This document shows, in pieces, positions 1 through 15,200 of a stretch of DNA of 64,000 nt (position 1 is the first letter of the stretch; each line of letters starts with the position of its first letter). This stretch comes from Sepiola atlantica (taxonomy: Eukaryota; Mollusca; Cephalopoda; Sepiida; Sepiolidae). The position numbers were made by a program, and so were the translations under genes. Where the stretch lies: contig OY744537.1 in NCBI GenBank assembly GCA_963556195.1, positions 22,231,876-22,295,875 on the forward strand, read 5' to 3'. The notes under the pieces are model-generated. The model worked only from the letters and a program-made list of their open reading frames with translations, did not search any database and was not told where the DNA came from.

Positions 1-260
1 TCTTTGTTTCTTCTACAGACTTTTTCACTGCATTTTTTTCCTTTTTCTGTTTTTATATTTAATCCAGTTACATATACTTCTCTTAGTATCACTTATTTAA
101 ATCTATATTTTATATTCTATTCTCACTGTTGGTCGAGTATTATACAATTTAGCTAATGTTTGTGAGAGATGAAGAAAATTAGGTTATTTGGTCCATCCAT
201 AACTTTAAAAAAAAAAAAAAGGTTGATTAATGTGATTTGAATTTTATTTTATGACTTTAG
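1..260 (+). other. CAD intron, 3' end only
   Basis: AT-rich intron sequence ending in TATGACTTTAG at the first exon. No coding or repeat element was recognised in it. Confidence 0.8.
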
Positions 261-525
261 GTTTTGGTAAAACCAGGATTTGGCATGGATGTACGTTCTA
301 TGCCGCAACCAGCACCAATCCAAATACCACTTCCCGAGCAGTTGACAGTCCAAATTCCAAATCTAACCTCATTGTCCCAGCCTCCTTCAGAACCAACCAG
401 TCCCCGGAAGGTTGCACACCCCGGTCCTATGACAACTCCAGGCGGCACATTTGCATTCCCCTCTAGGGCTATTACTAAAATGCCTGGCCAAACTCACGAA
501 GCTCACACAGGGACCCATATTCATG
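261..525 (+). CDS. CAD: CAD exon: linker between dihydroorotase and ATCase domains
   Basis: Acceptor AG at 259-260 and donor GT at 526. The exon enters in phase 0 and leaves in phase 1 (one base, G, carried over), coding 88 residues. The peptide is rich in Pro, Ser and Thr, as expected of a disordered linker. It contains a stretch resembling the mammalian linker: [17 protein letters not shown] here against an SRKVAEPELMGTPDGT-like segment in mammals. I see no Arg-x-x-Ser site in this exon that would correspond to the S6-kinase serine of mammalian CAD; it may lie in an upstream exon or be absent. The preceding intron starts outside the window. Confidence 0.88.
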
Positions 526-3500
526 GTAAATATTCTACACTTTTAAAGAAAAAAAAAATTTTACGTAAATATTATTCAATCTTTATTTAAACTGACAGGT
601 TTTGCAATCAAACATTGTTTTTTTTTTATTAATTATCCAGTTTTTGTTTTTTTTTTACTTTTATTTTACTTGCAGTTTCAATATTCAAAATAAGATGTTT
701 CTATTCAATAAGTCTCAAGACAAAAAAAATTCTCAGAAACATGGTGCTTACTTTTATGTAGAGAAATAAGTTCTTGATTTGATAAGGAAAAAAATGATAG
801 CTTGTTACAGTCGCTAAAGATTCAAATAAATAACGCAAAGGCGAGAATGAATAAAAAAAAATTAAAAAAAAAAAAAGTACCAAGAAGAACAATGAGTGCC
901 GAAGAAGGAACCGCAATATTATCAGAAGAATTGAACCATTATAAATAAGTAAATATTTTTTGTTCAACTTGTTTGAATGGGATGCTGCTTAAATATAATC
1001 ATTTTTAAAAATAGTGGATACAATTTAAATAACAGAAAGTTTTCACTTTTTCATTATGACTGTTAAAATAAGATATTGAAATTGTATCATTTTACCGGTA
1101 TTAGAAATATTTTCACTTTTGGAAAGAAAATCAAATAATCTTGACTAAATCCTTCTCCACGATGATCCTAGCAATTCTTGAAAGTTGGGTTGGAATCTGA
1201 CTGAAAGTGGTAAACCCTTATTTATACTGACGGACGACTATTTGGTGGATTTTCTACTACATTTGTGAAGATTAAACTTTTATTATTGTTATTATAAAGG
1301 TTAATATTTTGAAAATTCTACCATAGAACTTAAAGAATTTTTCTCTTGGTCTGATCTTAAATAGCTTATTACGTTTGTTATTAAATCAATTTTTTTCGCA
1401 AAGCAATTAAATGGTGTATTATTTGAATTATTCGGACTACTGTTCTCATAACGTTTCAGCTCCGACCTTCAGGTGTATCTTGTCGAACACGGGAATTTGT
1501 ACGGAATTTCGAACGGAACCTATTATTTAATCCACGGGGGTAGCTTGCTCTCGTTCTTTCACTCATGACCAGGTAGCAGTCATGATTTGTAATTGCATTC
1601 TTAGTATTGCCCGGACTGAGGATTGAACTTTCAACAACCAGAAGACTAACTTAGAACTGATTATTACTTAGCACTTTATCTGTTACGCAGACAGAACGAG
1701 AGCAAGTGACTTCCCATGGATTAAATAATGGGTTTCGTATTGAATTCCGTACAGATTTCTTAGTTCAACAAAGTACACCTGAAGAAGGATGGAGATTACA
1801 TTGGTCGAAACATGAGAATAGTAGTCCGAATAATACAAATTACTAATCCTCATCTCAAAAAATTTCGAAACAATTAAACAGCACAAGAAATAAAACGGGG
1901 AGGGGGGGGTCTATAAAACTCTTCCACCCTCTTCATCTCAAAACAGTAGCTCTTCCCCCCCCCCCCCTTATAGGTAACACCGGTTCTGTTTACTTATATT
2001 GCCAAGTAAAACTGGTCAATTCTGAGATAATTAAACAGATTTCAGTATCTTGAAAACTTGAACCTTAAATGATAGATTTCTGGCATTAACATAATGATTT
2101 ATATACCCAAAATGTTGCAATACCAGAACTCCACATGCTATTGTTTACAAACAGTTTTCATTGTAACGTACCAACCAATCAGTGGGATTTCAGCAAGCAC
2201 TATTCATTCTTTCATGTAGTATCGTTTTCTTCTGATTTCACTGGATAAAAGAGAAGAAAATGTATAACAACCCAATAGGTATTCAGTCATCAGATTTTTT
2301 ATGAGGATTTGGATGATAATGGAAGCAACGTGGAGCAACAATTTGATGACAAATCACTTTATTTCTATGGAAGATGCTGGCAGAAAGTCAGATGTACACG
2401 ATGATATTTTAAGGTCTGTCAGAACAGGACCAGCTGGTGGTGGTTCTCGCAGAAATAGTGGAATGGTTTTAGTCCCCTAATATTAATATACTTGCACTCT
2501 GGAGAGAAAATACTAATGATTTCAATGCTGTACACTTCAGTCCTCTCAAAACAGATTTCAGCTCATAAATGCATTTCCTTTCACTGGGATGAGCCACCTT
2601 AAGATCCTTTGGTAACCGTAAAAAACAGAAACGTTATATATGAACGCTGTTAAACCAAATAACTAGGTAGTTAAATTATGGTATGACCTTACTGTGAAGG
2701 AGATAAAGAACTTTTGAGTGCCAGATTGATTTAGAAATGTTAATTCACCAAAATATTTTTAGCAAGATCCCAAGATTCAGTCGGGTCTTTGCCAGTGACA
2801 AGTTTTTGATTATATGGTCAATGCTCCACTCTATAGATGAAAATGATCCGAATGTGAATTAGGAAGAACAGATTTATAAGTCGGGGACCAAACTTCGGTT
2901 ACATTCTGAGAAGATTTCAAACGGCATTTTGTGCCTAACGATGAACTGTCTTCTAATGAATATATGATACCTACAAAGAATTTGATGCCTATTAAAGGTA
3001 TACTGATATGCTTGGGCCTAACAATATTTTTACCATCACTACAAATGGACTCGATATTTAGTCATGAAGCTTCTCATATAGTGCTTATGTTTTTAAGAAA
3101 TTTTACAAACCGCATGCCAAGGCTAACAAGAAAATAGTCACATTTCATATCTTCATAGAACAGCTTTGCGTTGAGTTTGTTCGTGATGTATCATTTACAA
3201 AATGGAAGCTTGTCGTTTGCAAAAAGTTGTTACTGCTTGTTTATACAGGGTGGGCCAAAATAAGGGTCCTATCTTTAAATTTGAATAACTTGAATTTGAA
3301 TAACTTCCACAAAATAAAAGTTAAACTCACCAAACTTTATGTGTGTGTAGACTGACCCTTCCGAGATTTTTTGAAATAAACAAAACAAATTTTAGCCGAA
3401 AAACACTTCTTAAAACTTACAAAAACTAAAGTATTGTTTTTTACACTGTTTTGAGTTTTTTAAGCAAAAATAATGTTTTCTAAATGAGGGTACGTTCCTT

Positions 3501-5117
3501 AGGGCTAATACGGCTCATGCTTGCTTCGGAAGGGGTCCTTTACTTATTCTAAAAAAAAAAAAAAAATCAATAAATAAAAAAGTTATGAATTTTTAAAAAT
3601 AGGACCCTTATTTTTGCCCACCCTGTAGAACATTGGATTACGCAAGATCGAAGGAGCAGATCTTACCACTATAAACAATCGATGTATTGTTTGTATGAGG
3701 AAACCCAAGAGGACTCAGGTTGCTAACCCTGCTGTAGTTTACAAGGACTTACAAAAACAGACCAAGATTGTTTATTGATACAATTTGCACATACTCTTGT
3801 GTATTGAGAGACCCGGATTTGTTGACATGATTGATATACTAACAATAAGTGAAACTGGAAACAAGAATGAAGATAGGACACCTTTATTTCATTACCGTCC
3901 ATTTTATAACATGATGGTACATGATTTTTTTTATGTTATCCTTTTATCATAGACTGTAACAAACTATAACAAAAGACTGGAATGTGAACATAATAAACAT
4001 AAGTCCAATACATCCAAATAATCGCAATGCCTCATCTCGAATACGTTTGTGATACTATGGACTAACCCTACCATCAAGACCCCACGCTCACACACAATCA
4101 AGAATGTTAACTTTGAAATTGACTCAGTGATAGGAAGTGAGATAAGTGGAAATGGGATGAGGGGATTCTGAAATCTATTGAATTTCTCTAGACAGGTGGC
4201 GCCTGACAGGTTTTAGATGGTTTCCAAGTGGACAGCTGAGAAAAAAGGCGGGAGTAGTCATTTCCGCTGATCAGCTGGGGGTGACTGAGACAAAGACCGG
4301 ACACTGAGGATTTCCGGTCAAAACTAAATATATTCAGCAGTCAGAGGTCGGCAGAGAGCAGATCTGGGTAGACTCAAGAAGTGAAGACTCTGCAGAGATT
4401 TAGGCTTCAACTAAACGACAATGATGCTTCGACACAATTTATCTCATTGGAACTTAACTAAGATGTGGACGCTAGCATTTGGGGGTCCTTTTCCGCGACT
4501 GTCTCACAGGTGCACCCGGAGCACGACTGACTTATACACAATGTATCTGAGTTTGTATTTTTTCTTGTGAGTCTGCATTGCTTTCAGTTTTTGTATATTT
4601 TTAAACTTGGTGATCGTCAGATGAAGAGAAAACCACAGCACACGAACGTTGGGGCTCAACAGTCGTCGAGAGCCGTCATATGGTCTTACACATTGAAAAA
4701 TGTCTATCACTTGATCTTGAGGGTTTATTTAAAAAAAAATTAAAAATAAAAAAAATTTACAGCCTTAAGTAACTCGTCTAAAATAAATATTAATATACAG
4801 ACCAAAGAAAGAATATTCTTTAAGATTTTTCTCAATGTATAACTAGTGATTTCTCTCCAATTCACAGGACTGTCATATTATACTTCACAATCTTCACAAT
4901 ATACTGTTACTTATCCAAGCCCGGGCAGTACACACCTTACGACAGGTAAATTTGAGCACTACTGCTGTAACTTCTGGTACCAGTAGTGTATGCCATACTT
5001 AACAGGGGCAATTTGGAAAATGTTGTTTGCCCAAAAAATGTCTTTTTCTCTTTTTTATGGATTTTTTGGCAAACCCAGTCATTTGAAGAAATTTGCAGAG
5101 AGTTAAAATAGTCATTT

Positions 5118-5176
<59 letters not shown>

Positions 5177-8100
5177 ATGATTTATACTAAAACAATTTTT
5201 GAATTTCCTAATAAAAATTCTCTTTTATTTAAAAGATTCCATTTTCCAAATGACAATTTAATCAAATTTGGGCTCTAGTGTCCCAAAATAAACTTTCATA
5301 TTTTTTTAATTTTTAACCATATTGTATCTAATTATACTAGCAGGACTCTCGAAATTCCATGGTACTTTCTACATAAACCTGTATAATTTACTGTTAATGA
5401 TATTCCTTTTGAAATAATGTCTGGCAGGGTTAATACTATTAAAAAAAATTTTAATTAAAATTACATTTCTTAATTTTTCTAATTTGTAATCTATTTCAAT
5501 AATAAAAATTTTTATTTTTAAACTCCAAATATCGAAAAATATTAAAATGTACTACTTCAAAATAATTTTAAAAAATTTAATTAAAATTACATTTCTTAAT
5601 TTTTCTAATTTGTAATCTATTTCAATAATAAAAATTTTTATTTTTAAACTCCAAATATCGAAAAATATTAAAATGTACTACTTCAAAAAAATTTTAAAAA
5701 ATTTAATTAAAATTACATTTCTTAATTTTTCTAATTTGTAATCTATTTCAATAATAAAAATTTTTATTTTTAAACTCCAAATATTGAAAAATATTAAAAT
5801 GTACTACTTCAAAAAAATTTTTTAAAATTTAATTAAAATTACATTTCTTAATTTTTCTAATTTGTAATCTATTTCAATAATAAAAATTTTTATTTTTAAA
5901 CTCCAAATATTGAAAAATATTAAAATGTACTACATCAAAAAAATTAACCCTGGAAATGTGATTACTTTTACATCCCATTCATAATATACCCTATAGCATA
6001 ACGATTTGATCAATCACAATATTCTTATGAATTTCAATCTCTGTAATACATTTTATAACTCTATTTAGTTTAGCATGATTTCTTGAAGCTACAAATAAAC
6101 CATCATAAGTATAAATAATATTGTCTTGCTCTCTCATTCTTTCTCTGCTCCTAAGCTTTTTGATTGAGGGATAGTAATGCAAAATGTCCACATCTGATTG
6201 CTCTCTCTGTTTTGTATGGCAACGCCTGTATCCAGTTATAATTTCCCTCAATTGGGTTTTATTTTAAATTTCTTATTCTGAAATAGTGGCTACAGCATCA
6301 TCCATTATTTTCTTTCTATAGAAATGCACTTCTGTAATATTTAGTCTTTATCATTTTAAGTTATATAATTTTCACCCATCTACAGTTTTTGCAGAAAAAG
6401 ACCAACCTCTGTTTAAAAACTACTCTTTTCTTTCTTTTTTTCTGTATATTAAGAACTAGCCGTCGCTAATAAATTACGTACGAGTTTTAGAAGTGTCGTC
6501 ATAAATGTTTTTTAAAGTATAAATATATTAAACATTATTAGATAATGTCTTCACTTGTATTATATACAGTTTAAGATGGCTGTCACTGATGTTCAAAAAA
6601 AAGTATAAATATTAAATGGCGTAGTAATCCCAACTCCTATTTCATATAGTTTTCAAAATAGTATCAATATATTGATGAAATGTAGATATTAAGCTGTAAT
6701 GCCTTACGCATGTTACATATAGAGGGACATCACTAATGTTCATAAATACTTGAACTATATTAACTGAACAAAATGTAGTTATAATTAGTTAAATTGATAA
6801 ATTTAATAGAAGAATGAATACATAATGAATATAATAGATCTAAATGAATAAATAGAATAGACACTTTTGTATTGTTATTACAACAGTATTAACCCTAGTT
6901 GGATTAAGCGGGCTTCTTCCTTGGCTTGCACTACGTTCTGAACTGTAACGGCTCACACAAGAGATGGAACCAATCCCGATTCCACCGTCAAAGACCGACC
7001 ACTTGTTAACCCAAGAGCTCAGCTGAGTCCTCCGCCATGCTTGTACCACTCATGCAGAGAGGTAGGGAAGATTACGTCGCAATTTACTTCCCCTTTGGGC
7101 GACGTTGCTGCAACAAGACTGACTGCAGAAACTTCAGGTTGAAGCATTGGCGGAGAACAGCAGTTGGGATTCGTCGGCCCGCCAATAATACAGGGTGCTG
7201 CAGAGAAAATCAATGTCAAAGACTTCCAACTTCTGCTGATCGACCAGGCAATAAATTGGCAGACCCGCCCCTTGGTTAATATTAAAATCTCCCCCATGCT
7301 TCCACAAGAACCATTATTGGCGCACAAAGGTGGATTTAGTGGCCCAAACTCGACGATCAACTTGTCTGGTTAGAAAAATGTTGGACCAAACTCAGTCTTC
7401 CAAAACAGTGACATTCAAAGGCAGGGTTCTCTAGACCTCCGGAGAAACACAGGAGGAGAGAACCTTAGTCTTTGATGTGTTGATGCATGTGCATTGTATC
7501 CATTAAGAGAGCGTTGGAATGAAATTTCTTTTGAGATCGTAAATTCTCTTGCAAAATGGAGTTATAAAGTATTTAATTTTGATAAAATAAAATAAAATAA
7601 TCCTTACCAAATATAATTTAAAACCTTAAACATTATCCTAACAATTCCTGAAACCTGACTTAAAATATAATGATGGTTTAAATCAGATAAAAATCAGATG
7701 TAAAATAAACTAACGTATAGTTATCGTGTGGGATTTTCAAAGTCAGACCCAAATAACATTCAAGCTGACATATAAAACTTTGCTTATTGGTCATATAATA
7801 ATGTACTTTGCTACAATTTATTTTTTTTTAAATTCATTAATCTGACCCAGACAATATATGAAACATTTTTAACTAATCACTGAAAAACAAAATTCAGGAA
7901 AAGGAATAACTCATATTTAATTGAAGAATAGGAGTTATCTCTCTTACAACTAAAATTTTATTTCTTTTTCTGTATAAGTTTGTGTGTGTCCAAGTAACAA
8001 ACTTTAAATGTGTATATCATATATAAAAACAATTGTTCGATTTGGATGCATCATAAAAATTATGATTTAAAAAAAAAAAAAAATTTTTTTATGGTAAACA

Positions 8101-11100
8101 CTTAAAAATACCGGAGTATAATTTTAAAATTTGATTGGTCCTAAAACCAGAATCCGGTGTTTAGATTGTCAATCGATCAATGGCAGGGGAGGGGGGGGGG
8201 GGTGTCATTTTAGTTCCAGTGTTTATTTTTTTGCTATAGACAATGATTTATAATTGGTATGAGTGTTCAGCCTTCACTTGGCTGTGTAAAGTGGACAAAC
8301 GCTTTCCCTTTGTCTGGTTTTTTGGACAAATCTAAATTTAATGTTCTATCCTCAATCAAGAAGAGAAATTCTTCTCGACTGAATCAATTTTTATTGTTGT
8401 CCCAATCCAGAGTGCCTTTTTAGAGTAGGTGCTGGATTTTCCTGACATTAAAAATCAATGTGTTTAACCCTGTTCTCATGGGGAGCAACTAAATAAGGAC
8501 ACTTTTGATTGAAACATCAGAGGTGTTTCCTTTTTCTGCAAAACTGGTCTCTTGGTGTGTAAGAGTGCACTAGAAATTTTCTTTCTTTTTTTTTTATTAA
8601 AGCCTTGTGCTTTTGTTTTTGTTTTTTAGTTTTTTAATATATTTTTTAATTTATTTTTTCTAAAGCATCATAATTTTTGCTGGTGTCTTTTTGCCAATTT
8701 TGCAGGAGGATATGGGAGAAAGCTGCAATGGGCGACAGGTAGTGATATGTTGCCTGTCTGTTCCTGGGTGGTTCTCTCCATTTACACTTTTTCATATATC
8801 TTTTTTTTTTTTTCTGAAGCTTTTTTTTTTCCTACCTGTTTTTTAAACAGCCTTAGAAAAAAAATTAACTTTACTCCTTTCTTTATAGAGAGAGGGATGT
8901 TCATTTCTAAAAGGCCCCTAAAACATGAATAAATTTTTTAAAAAATAAAAATAATTTGATAATTTTTTTTACATCCATACTTATAAATTTACAAATAATT
9001 TAAATATACTAAATATTTTTTCCTTTTGTGTTGTTGAAATGCAAAAACCGTCATCCCTCTTTCAACATGTTACTTACTTTTCTTTTCCATTCCTGCAGCA
9101 CATTTTATTCTCCATTTTGTTTGCTGTGTAGTCCTTAATTATTATTTTTTTTTAATTTTTTTTTTTTTTTTTTAACCAATTTTTTTTCTTCTGGGTTTTT
9201 ATGACAATTTGTTTGTCTTGCATTAAATGATGCGAAACAGTAATTATAAGAAATCCCATTAGTACATAAAAACTAACATTTCTGCTGTTTGGTGCCTTCC
9301 ATTTTTCTCTTGAGATCTGGAAATGGTTTAATTCTTTATAAAAAGATTTGCGATTGATGATTCAGCAAATCTTCCTTCTTCACTAAAGTGATGCTGTCAA
9401 AGTGAAAGGGCTTTACTATTGAAATAACATGAAAATCATTTCTGAGGCATCCATATACTCTGGGTCACACTGATTATAATCTATAAAAGTTACATCTCTT
9501 TACATAGAGCTTTACTAAACATGGTATTAACCTTTAATGGTTGAATGTTCTTCCCCGAAGGATTCATAATACTTTGTAACCTTTTGGACCATTTAAATAC
9601 GAAATACTCCAAAGTAACAATAATATATAAATTATGGAATGACGAATTCAACTTAAGAAAAAAAACGAAAGTTGTTCATCTAAAGAAATACATAGAAGTT
9701 AAAATCTGAAATACATAGCATGACCATGAAGTGCATCCATTCCACTTCATGAACACATTATGAATTTCAGATTTTAATTTCTATGTATTTCTTTACGTCA
9801 GCCATCTTGAAAAAGTCTTTTAACAGGAAAGATGAAATGTCGAACAAATAAGCAACTTTTTCTTTTTTTTTTGTTTTTTTATATACGTTATAAAGATTTT
9901 TCATTTTTACATTGTTTGGCTACACATTATCCAAACATTTTTCTGTCATAGGTATAAGAAGCTTGACCTTATCTAGTCTCAATAATGGCGAGCTTCTTAT
10001 AGCTATGACCGAAACCTGTTTTACAAATGTGTAGCCAAACAATATTTGTATAAATAAAAAAAAATTAAAAAAATATTTATAACTATTAAACAGCTCTATT
10101 GTTGAGTACTCTTATATAAACACAATAAGAATTTTTTAGATTTTCTACCCTGTGGGTGCAAACTCTACCTGGATTACTATATATATATATATATATATAT
10201 ATCTATATATATATATATATGCAAACATTGTTTAAAAATAACATAATTCGTCTGTTTAATTATACCTTTTTTTTTATTTTCAGTTTTTCTGTTTTTTTTG
10301 TTTTTTTGTTATTAAAATCAATAAAATTAATAAATGTTCCATAGGTTTCACGAACGTTTTCGATTCTTCGTCGAATCATCCTCAGGTGTCAAAAGCAAAT
10401 GAACAAAAAAGCTGGAGAAAGAAGAGAATTTTAAAAAGACAGCGGAGAAACGTGCAGAGAACATTTTCACATTGTTCCAGGGGTGTCGTTGACGATTTAA
10501 ATTCAGCAACGATGGATGGCATCACAGAACAAAATCGCATTACGTTAAGCATTTTAAAATGTTACCACTAGTTTCATATGTGATGTTATTAATTTTAGGT
10601 TGTGTTTTTATGTAGATAGCTTTCAGAAGAATCAAAAACGTTCGTGAAACTTATGGAACATTTAATTTAATTTTTTTATTTTAATACAAAACGATCAGAA
10701 AAATTGAAAAAATTTAAAAAAGGTATAATTAAAGACGAATTCTGTTATTTGTAACAATGTTTGCATAAATGAGAAAATGCTGCCTAAATACACACTAATA
10801 TATATATATATATATATACAGGGTGATTCATAAGTCACTTAGCTATTTATTTTTGAAATTCTAAAGTTAAAAAATACGGTAATACAAAAACGAAAGTTTA
10901 TTCAACAAATTCATTTATGGGGGTTTAAAATTACAGCAAATTTTTGAAATTTCCACCTTCGTTCTGCATGCATAGCTCCATTCTTTTTTGCAAGGAATTT
11001 ACGATTCTTTGTAGCATATTTGATTGATTAATTTTAACAAACATGGCAGTGATTTTTGATTTGAGGTCGTCATTGCCTTTCAACAAGTGTGGGAGATTCA

Positions 11101-12137
11101 TCAAATTTGGCCATATGAATAACAATAAAAATTTGCTATTCAATTGTAAATGACATACTGCCTGAAAAAAAAAGCACATGATTTTACACAAATTTAAATA
11201 AATAAATATATATAGAAACATATAAACGAACAAATTTAAAATAACAAATAGCAGTAATTAGAGAGTAAGATAACAATTATCAAAAGTTCATAGTATGTTT
11301 GTGTTTCATATGGTAATCATTTTAAATAGCTAAGTGACTTATGAATCACCCTGTATATATATAAATGACTATTATGATTTTTAACATACGCATACTGTCC
11401 CTTATGTTAGCTTAATCTGAGGTGTTAACATGCATTGGTTCATAGTGAACGTAGTCGTGGGTGAAAGAAAAACCTATAAAAAAATAATTTCTCCCAACAT
11501 TGAATGTTTTAGGTCAAAAATTCCTGCAGAATGATATTTACAAAAAGAAATAGATACAAAATACATACAAAGTTTATTATTGTTCTTGTTTATAATACAC
11601 TCAAAATTCGTCTTTGGTGTATATTGAGTAGGATAAGTGTCCTTGCTTGAAGATGTGAGCGTTCTGCATTCCACGATTTGCATCAAGAACTAAAATAGTT
11701 TGAGATGATAAAAGTAAAGAAGTATACTTATATATAAACTCTACATATGTTGAAAAGCAAACATAATTGAAATATTTTTCACACTTTTGCAAATAGTCAA
11801 TCATGCACATAGCACATAACCTCACCTGACAAACAGAACAAGAGGACAATTAAAGTCCACGAGGTATACCTTCAAAAAAGAAAATAGTCAGTGTTGTTAA
11901 TTTGAGTTACTGCCCGTAAAGTGAGACGTTGGTTTGGGCATTAAAGGAAGGTCGGCCTGCATATATATATACGCTGACATTTTTTTTTTATCGTTTTTTT
12001 TTTTTTAGCGATAGTAGACCTGTGTTTACAGGTGCGTTTTTATTATTTGTCGCTACCCTGAGCAGTTTATTTATTTTAAGAATATGCTGAGGACTGCAGT
12101 TTAATTCACCCTTAATCGAACGTGTCATCAATGTTTG

Positions 12138-12173
<36 letters not shown>

Positions 12174-12223
12174 TTTATTTAATTAATTTATAAATTTTTG
12201 TGTGCACAAAAAAATTAATTTAA

Positions 12224-12266
<43 letters not shown>

Positions 12267-15200
12267 CCTTTGAAGAAAACGAGTTATAGAACTAAATTTA
12301 TTAATTTTGTTAATTAAAATTTTTATGAAGAGTTTACACTTCCATAAGGAGCCCTATATAAAAAGAAAAATATTTACAAGGTGTTTATGCTATTTGAGGA
12401 CATAATCGTTAATGTGAGGTGTAGGTTGCGCATCAAAGCACGGTCGACCTGCATGTATGTCCTTTAATGAATTTATAACATTTTGTTTGCCTATAGATTG
12501 AAATTTAATTATAGGGAGTCCTGTATAAAAAGAAAAATATATACACGGTGTGTAGAGTATTTGAGGACATTTAATAAAGCCACTATATCTAATCAAGTAT
12601 ATTTTCATGATAATTTGTACACATATTCTTATGTAACTTAGCTACAATTTTATTCCATGTAACATCAGTTATTCCATGTAACATCAGTTATTCCATGTAA
12701 CATCAGTTATTCCATGTAACATCAGTTATTCCATGTAACATTCAACATCAGTAACTGCAGAAATCCAGGATCAGCAGTGTCCGAAATAAGAACCACTTGG
12801 CCCATGCATATCAACACTTCTGGTCTTGGATTAAGGCGGTTATTGATGTCGAAGGGGAGATTACATAGAATGAAGCTATTTAAGAAAGTACAAATTATTG
12901 TGAAAATATATTTGGTTTTCAGACTCTTCGGTACATAAAGTCAGATATAGTTGATCTGTTAAATCTAGATAATCAAATGTTCTCAAATACGCCACACAAC
13001 CATTACAGGTGATGTTATCCATACAAATACATAAAATCCCTGTTCTAAATTTCATAAAAGTCCAATTGTTCTTCAGTTATAGTGCAAACATACATGTAAT
13101 ACATAGATATTATATAGATATCTAAAACTAATTTTAAGATAGTTGACTGAGAAAAGTCCAATGGTGAAGTAACGGAAAACAATATGCATTTTTTTTCCTT
13201 CGTATATTTAAAACAAAATGTATTTTAATAAGAGAGTTGAAGACCTTGATATTTTCCAAGAGAAAAGAACTTGACACGGAAGTAACATTACAATAAAATG
13301 ATACCTACTTTCAAGCAGTGCATATTGGTTATTGATGTGGACTGTAAAACTGGCAAGCCGAGTAAGTCCTGTCAAAGGTATAAACCTATGTTTCTCTTCA
13401 AGTATGGTTAAAATAGCAGAAACTCGTCTACTGTGAATTGCTTACTGTGCTTATATTCAGATTAAAGATTTGGCGTCAAAAGTACCTACAAAAAGGGTTG
13501 GGTTTTTTTGTTTTTTTTTTTGTTGTAGAAACCAAGTGAATATTTGCCTTTCTTTATTGTACTTTAATAACAAAATGTGCTTTTTGACTACACTTTTTTT
13601 ATACATCACAAATGGCTGCAAGCAATTTAGTCCTTCATGATGTTAGTCTTCCGAATTTTGGTTAAGGATGAGTGCAGAAAAATTAATAACCAAAAATTCC
13701 ATTTTGAACCCAATTTTTTTTTTCATTTTTTTATTTTTTTTTTTATTTTCACTCAAATATTTTCTAAAAAAAAAAAATACAGTACATAAATATTAGAAAT
13801 TGAATATTTTAGAGGTTTTTTCTTCCCTCTCTTACTGCATGAAAAGGTTTGGCTTAATGTATCTTAGATGTCGAATCTGAACTTCTTTTTTTTTTTTGTA
13901 TTTTCTTGCACTTTTCTACTTTTCTTAGATTTTAGATGCAAGATTTTATTTTTCAATTTTTTTCTACAATATGTAAACCACTCTTTATCAACATGTTTCT
14001 CAAATATTGCTGCTGTTTTCCATAATAACCTATTTTTAACTGTGATCCATGACTTCTATTTTTATTTTTTTATACTTGTCTTGTTTTTTTTTCTTTTAAC
14101 GTTATTCTATGGACCATGAATGTTTTAAACTTTTTATGTATTATATACTTTCATAATGCATACATTTCAAAGTTAATCGTTTTTGTATATCAAACCTGTT
14201 TTCTTTTTTAACATTCAAAAAAACATTTGAACAATTTTTGCCTGCTAATTTTTTTTTTTTTTTCATAAATCCCTTACTTAATGCACAATCAATTTCAAGA
14301 TATTTCCGGGGGGGGGGGGGGGTCTCTGAATTAATAAGAAACAATTCCTTGTTAATTTAACCATTTTTCTACTAAACAAGAAAAATTATTCTTTTCAGAA
14401 TTCACTAACAAAAATAAAATTAAAAATTGCCATTTCTGACATGAATATATGAAGAAAGAAATTTTTATTTAAAAACTAATTAAAATATTTGAACACAATC
14501 TCCTCACATATAAAGTTATCTTGTTGAATTTCTGATTTTCAGTCAGACCTTAATAGCATGAAACTTTGCTGAAATGAAGCTTTGCTCCTGACTAGAAAAT
14601 TTTCATGTTAATGTTGTACCATGTTATTGATAATGTAATGTACTTTGCTACAATTTATTTTTTAAATTACTTGGTCCGGGCCCAGACGGCTAGTAATATG
14701 AAACGTTTTTAAATAATCACCGAAAAAATGTTAAAAATCAGCAAGGGGGGTAATTCCTATTTTTTATTTGAAGAATGTAATAGTTGTCTACATTACAACT
14801 AAAATTTTATTTCTTTTTATGTACGAGTTTTAAAATGCGTAAACAAATAAAAATTAAAAACTAAAATGACTTTACTGCATCCTGGGCAACGTCGGATAGG
14901 GACAGCTAGTATATGGAATATTTGGTAGTTTTCAATATGGGAGCTCAATATAATTATCAAGAAATATATAATTTCTCATTAGACGTTGAGTATTCCAACA
15001 AGAAAATGTTTCTTATAGTTTTCAAAGTAAATGTAGAAAAACTGATCATTGAAAAAATAAAGTGCTTAAATGGATCTATATAATAATTATTAGTATTTTA
15101 AAACCAGGCATGATGTGCCAATCTTTTTTATAAAACAAAAAGACAAAATTTTTATTCATATGAAAATGATTTTATTAATATAGAGATTAGTTTTATACTT

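Larger units (their letters stand above)
526..8705 (+). other. CAD intron, 8.2 kb
   Basis: Holds a foldback repeat (1415-1836), a piggyBac-like pseudogene (about 2660-3240), a MITE (3246-3625), a dispersed repeat (4128-4400), a TA microsatellite, a 126-bp tandem array with inverted ends (5425-5952), a GC-rich island of unknown origin (6890-7480) and a dispersed repeat (7730-7980). No further CAD exon was seen. Confidence 0.75.

Noticed and set aside
12651..12740. CRISPR-like direct repeats
   Set aside because: The 19-bp units are contiguous with no spacers, in a eukaryotic intron; it is a minisatellite.
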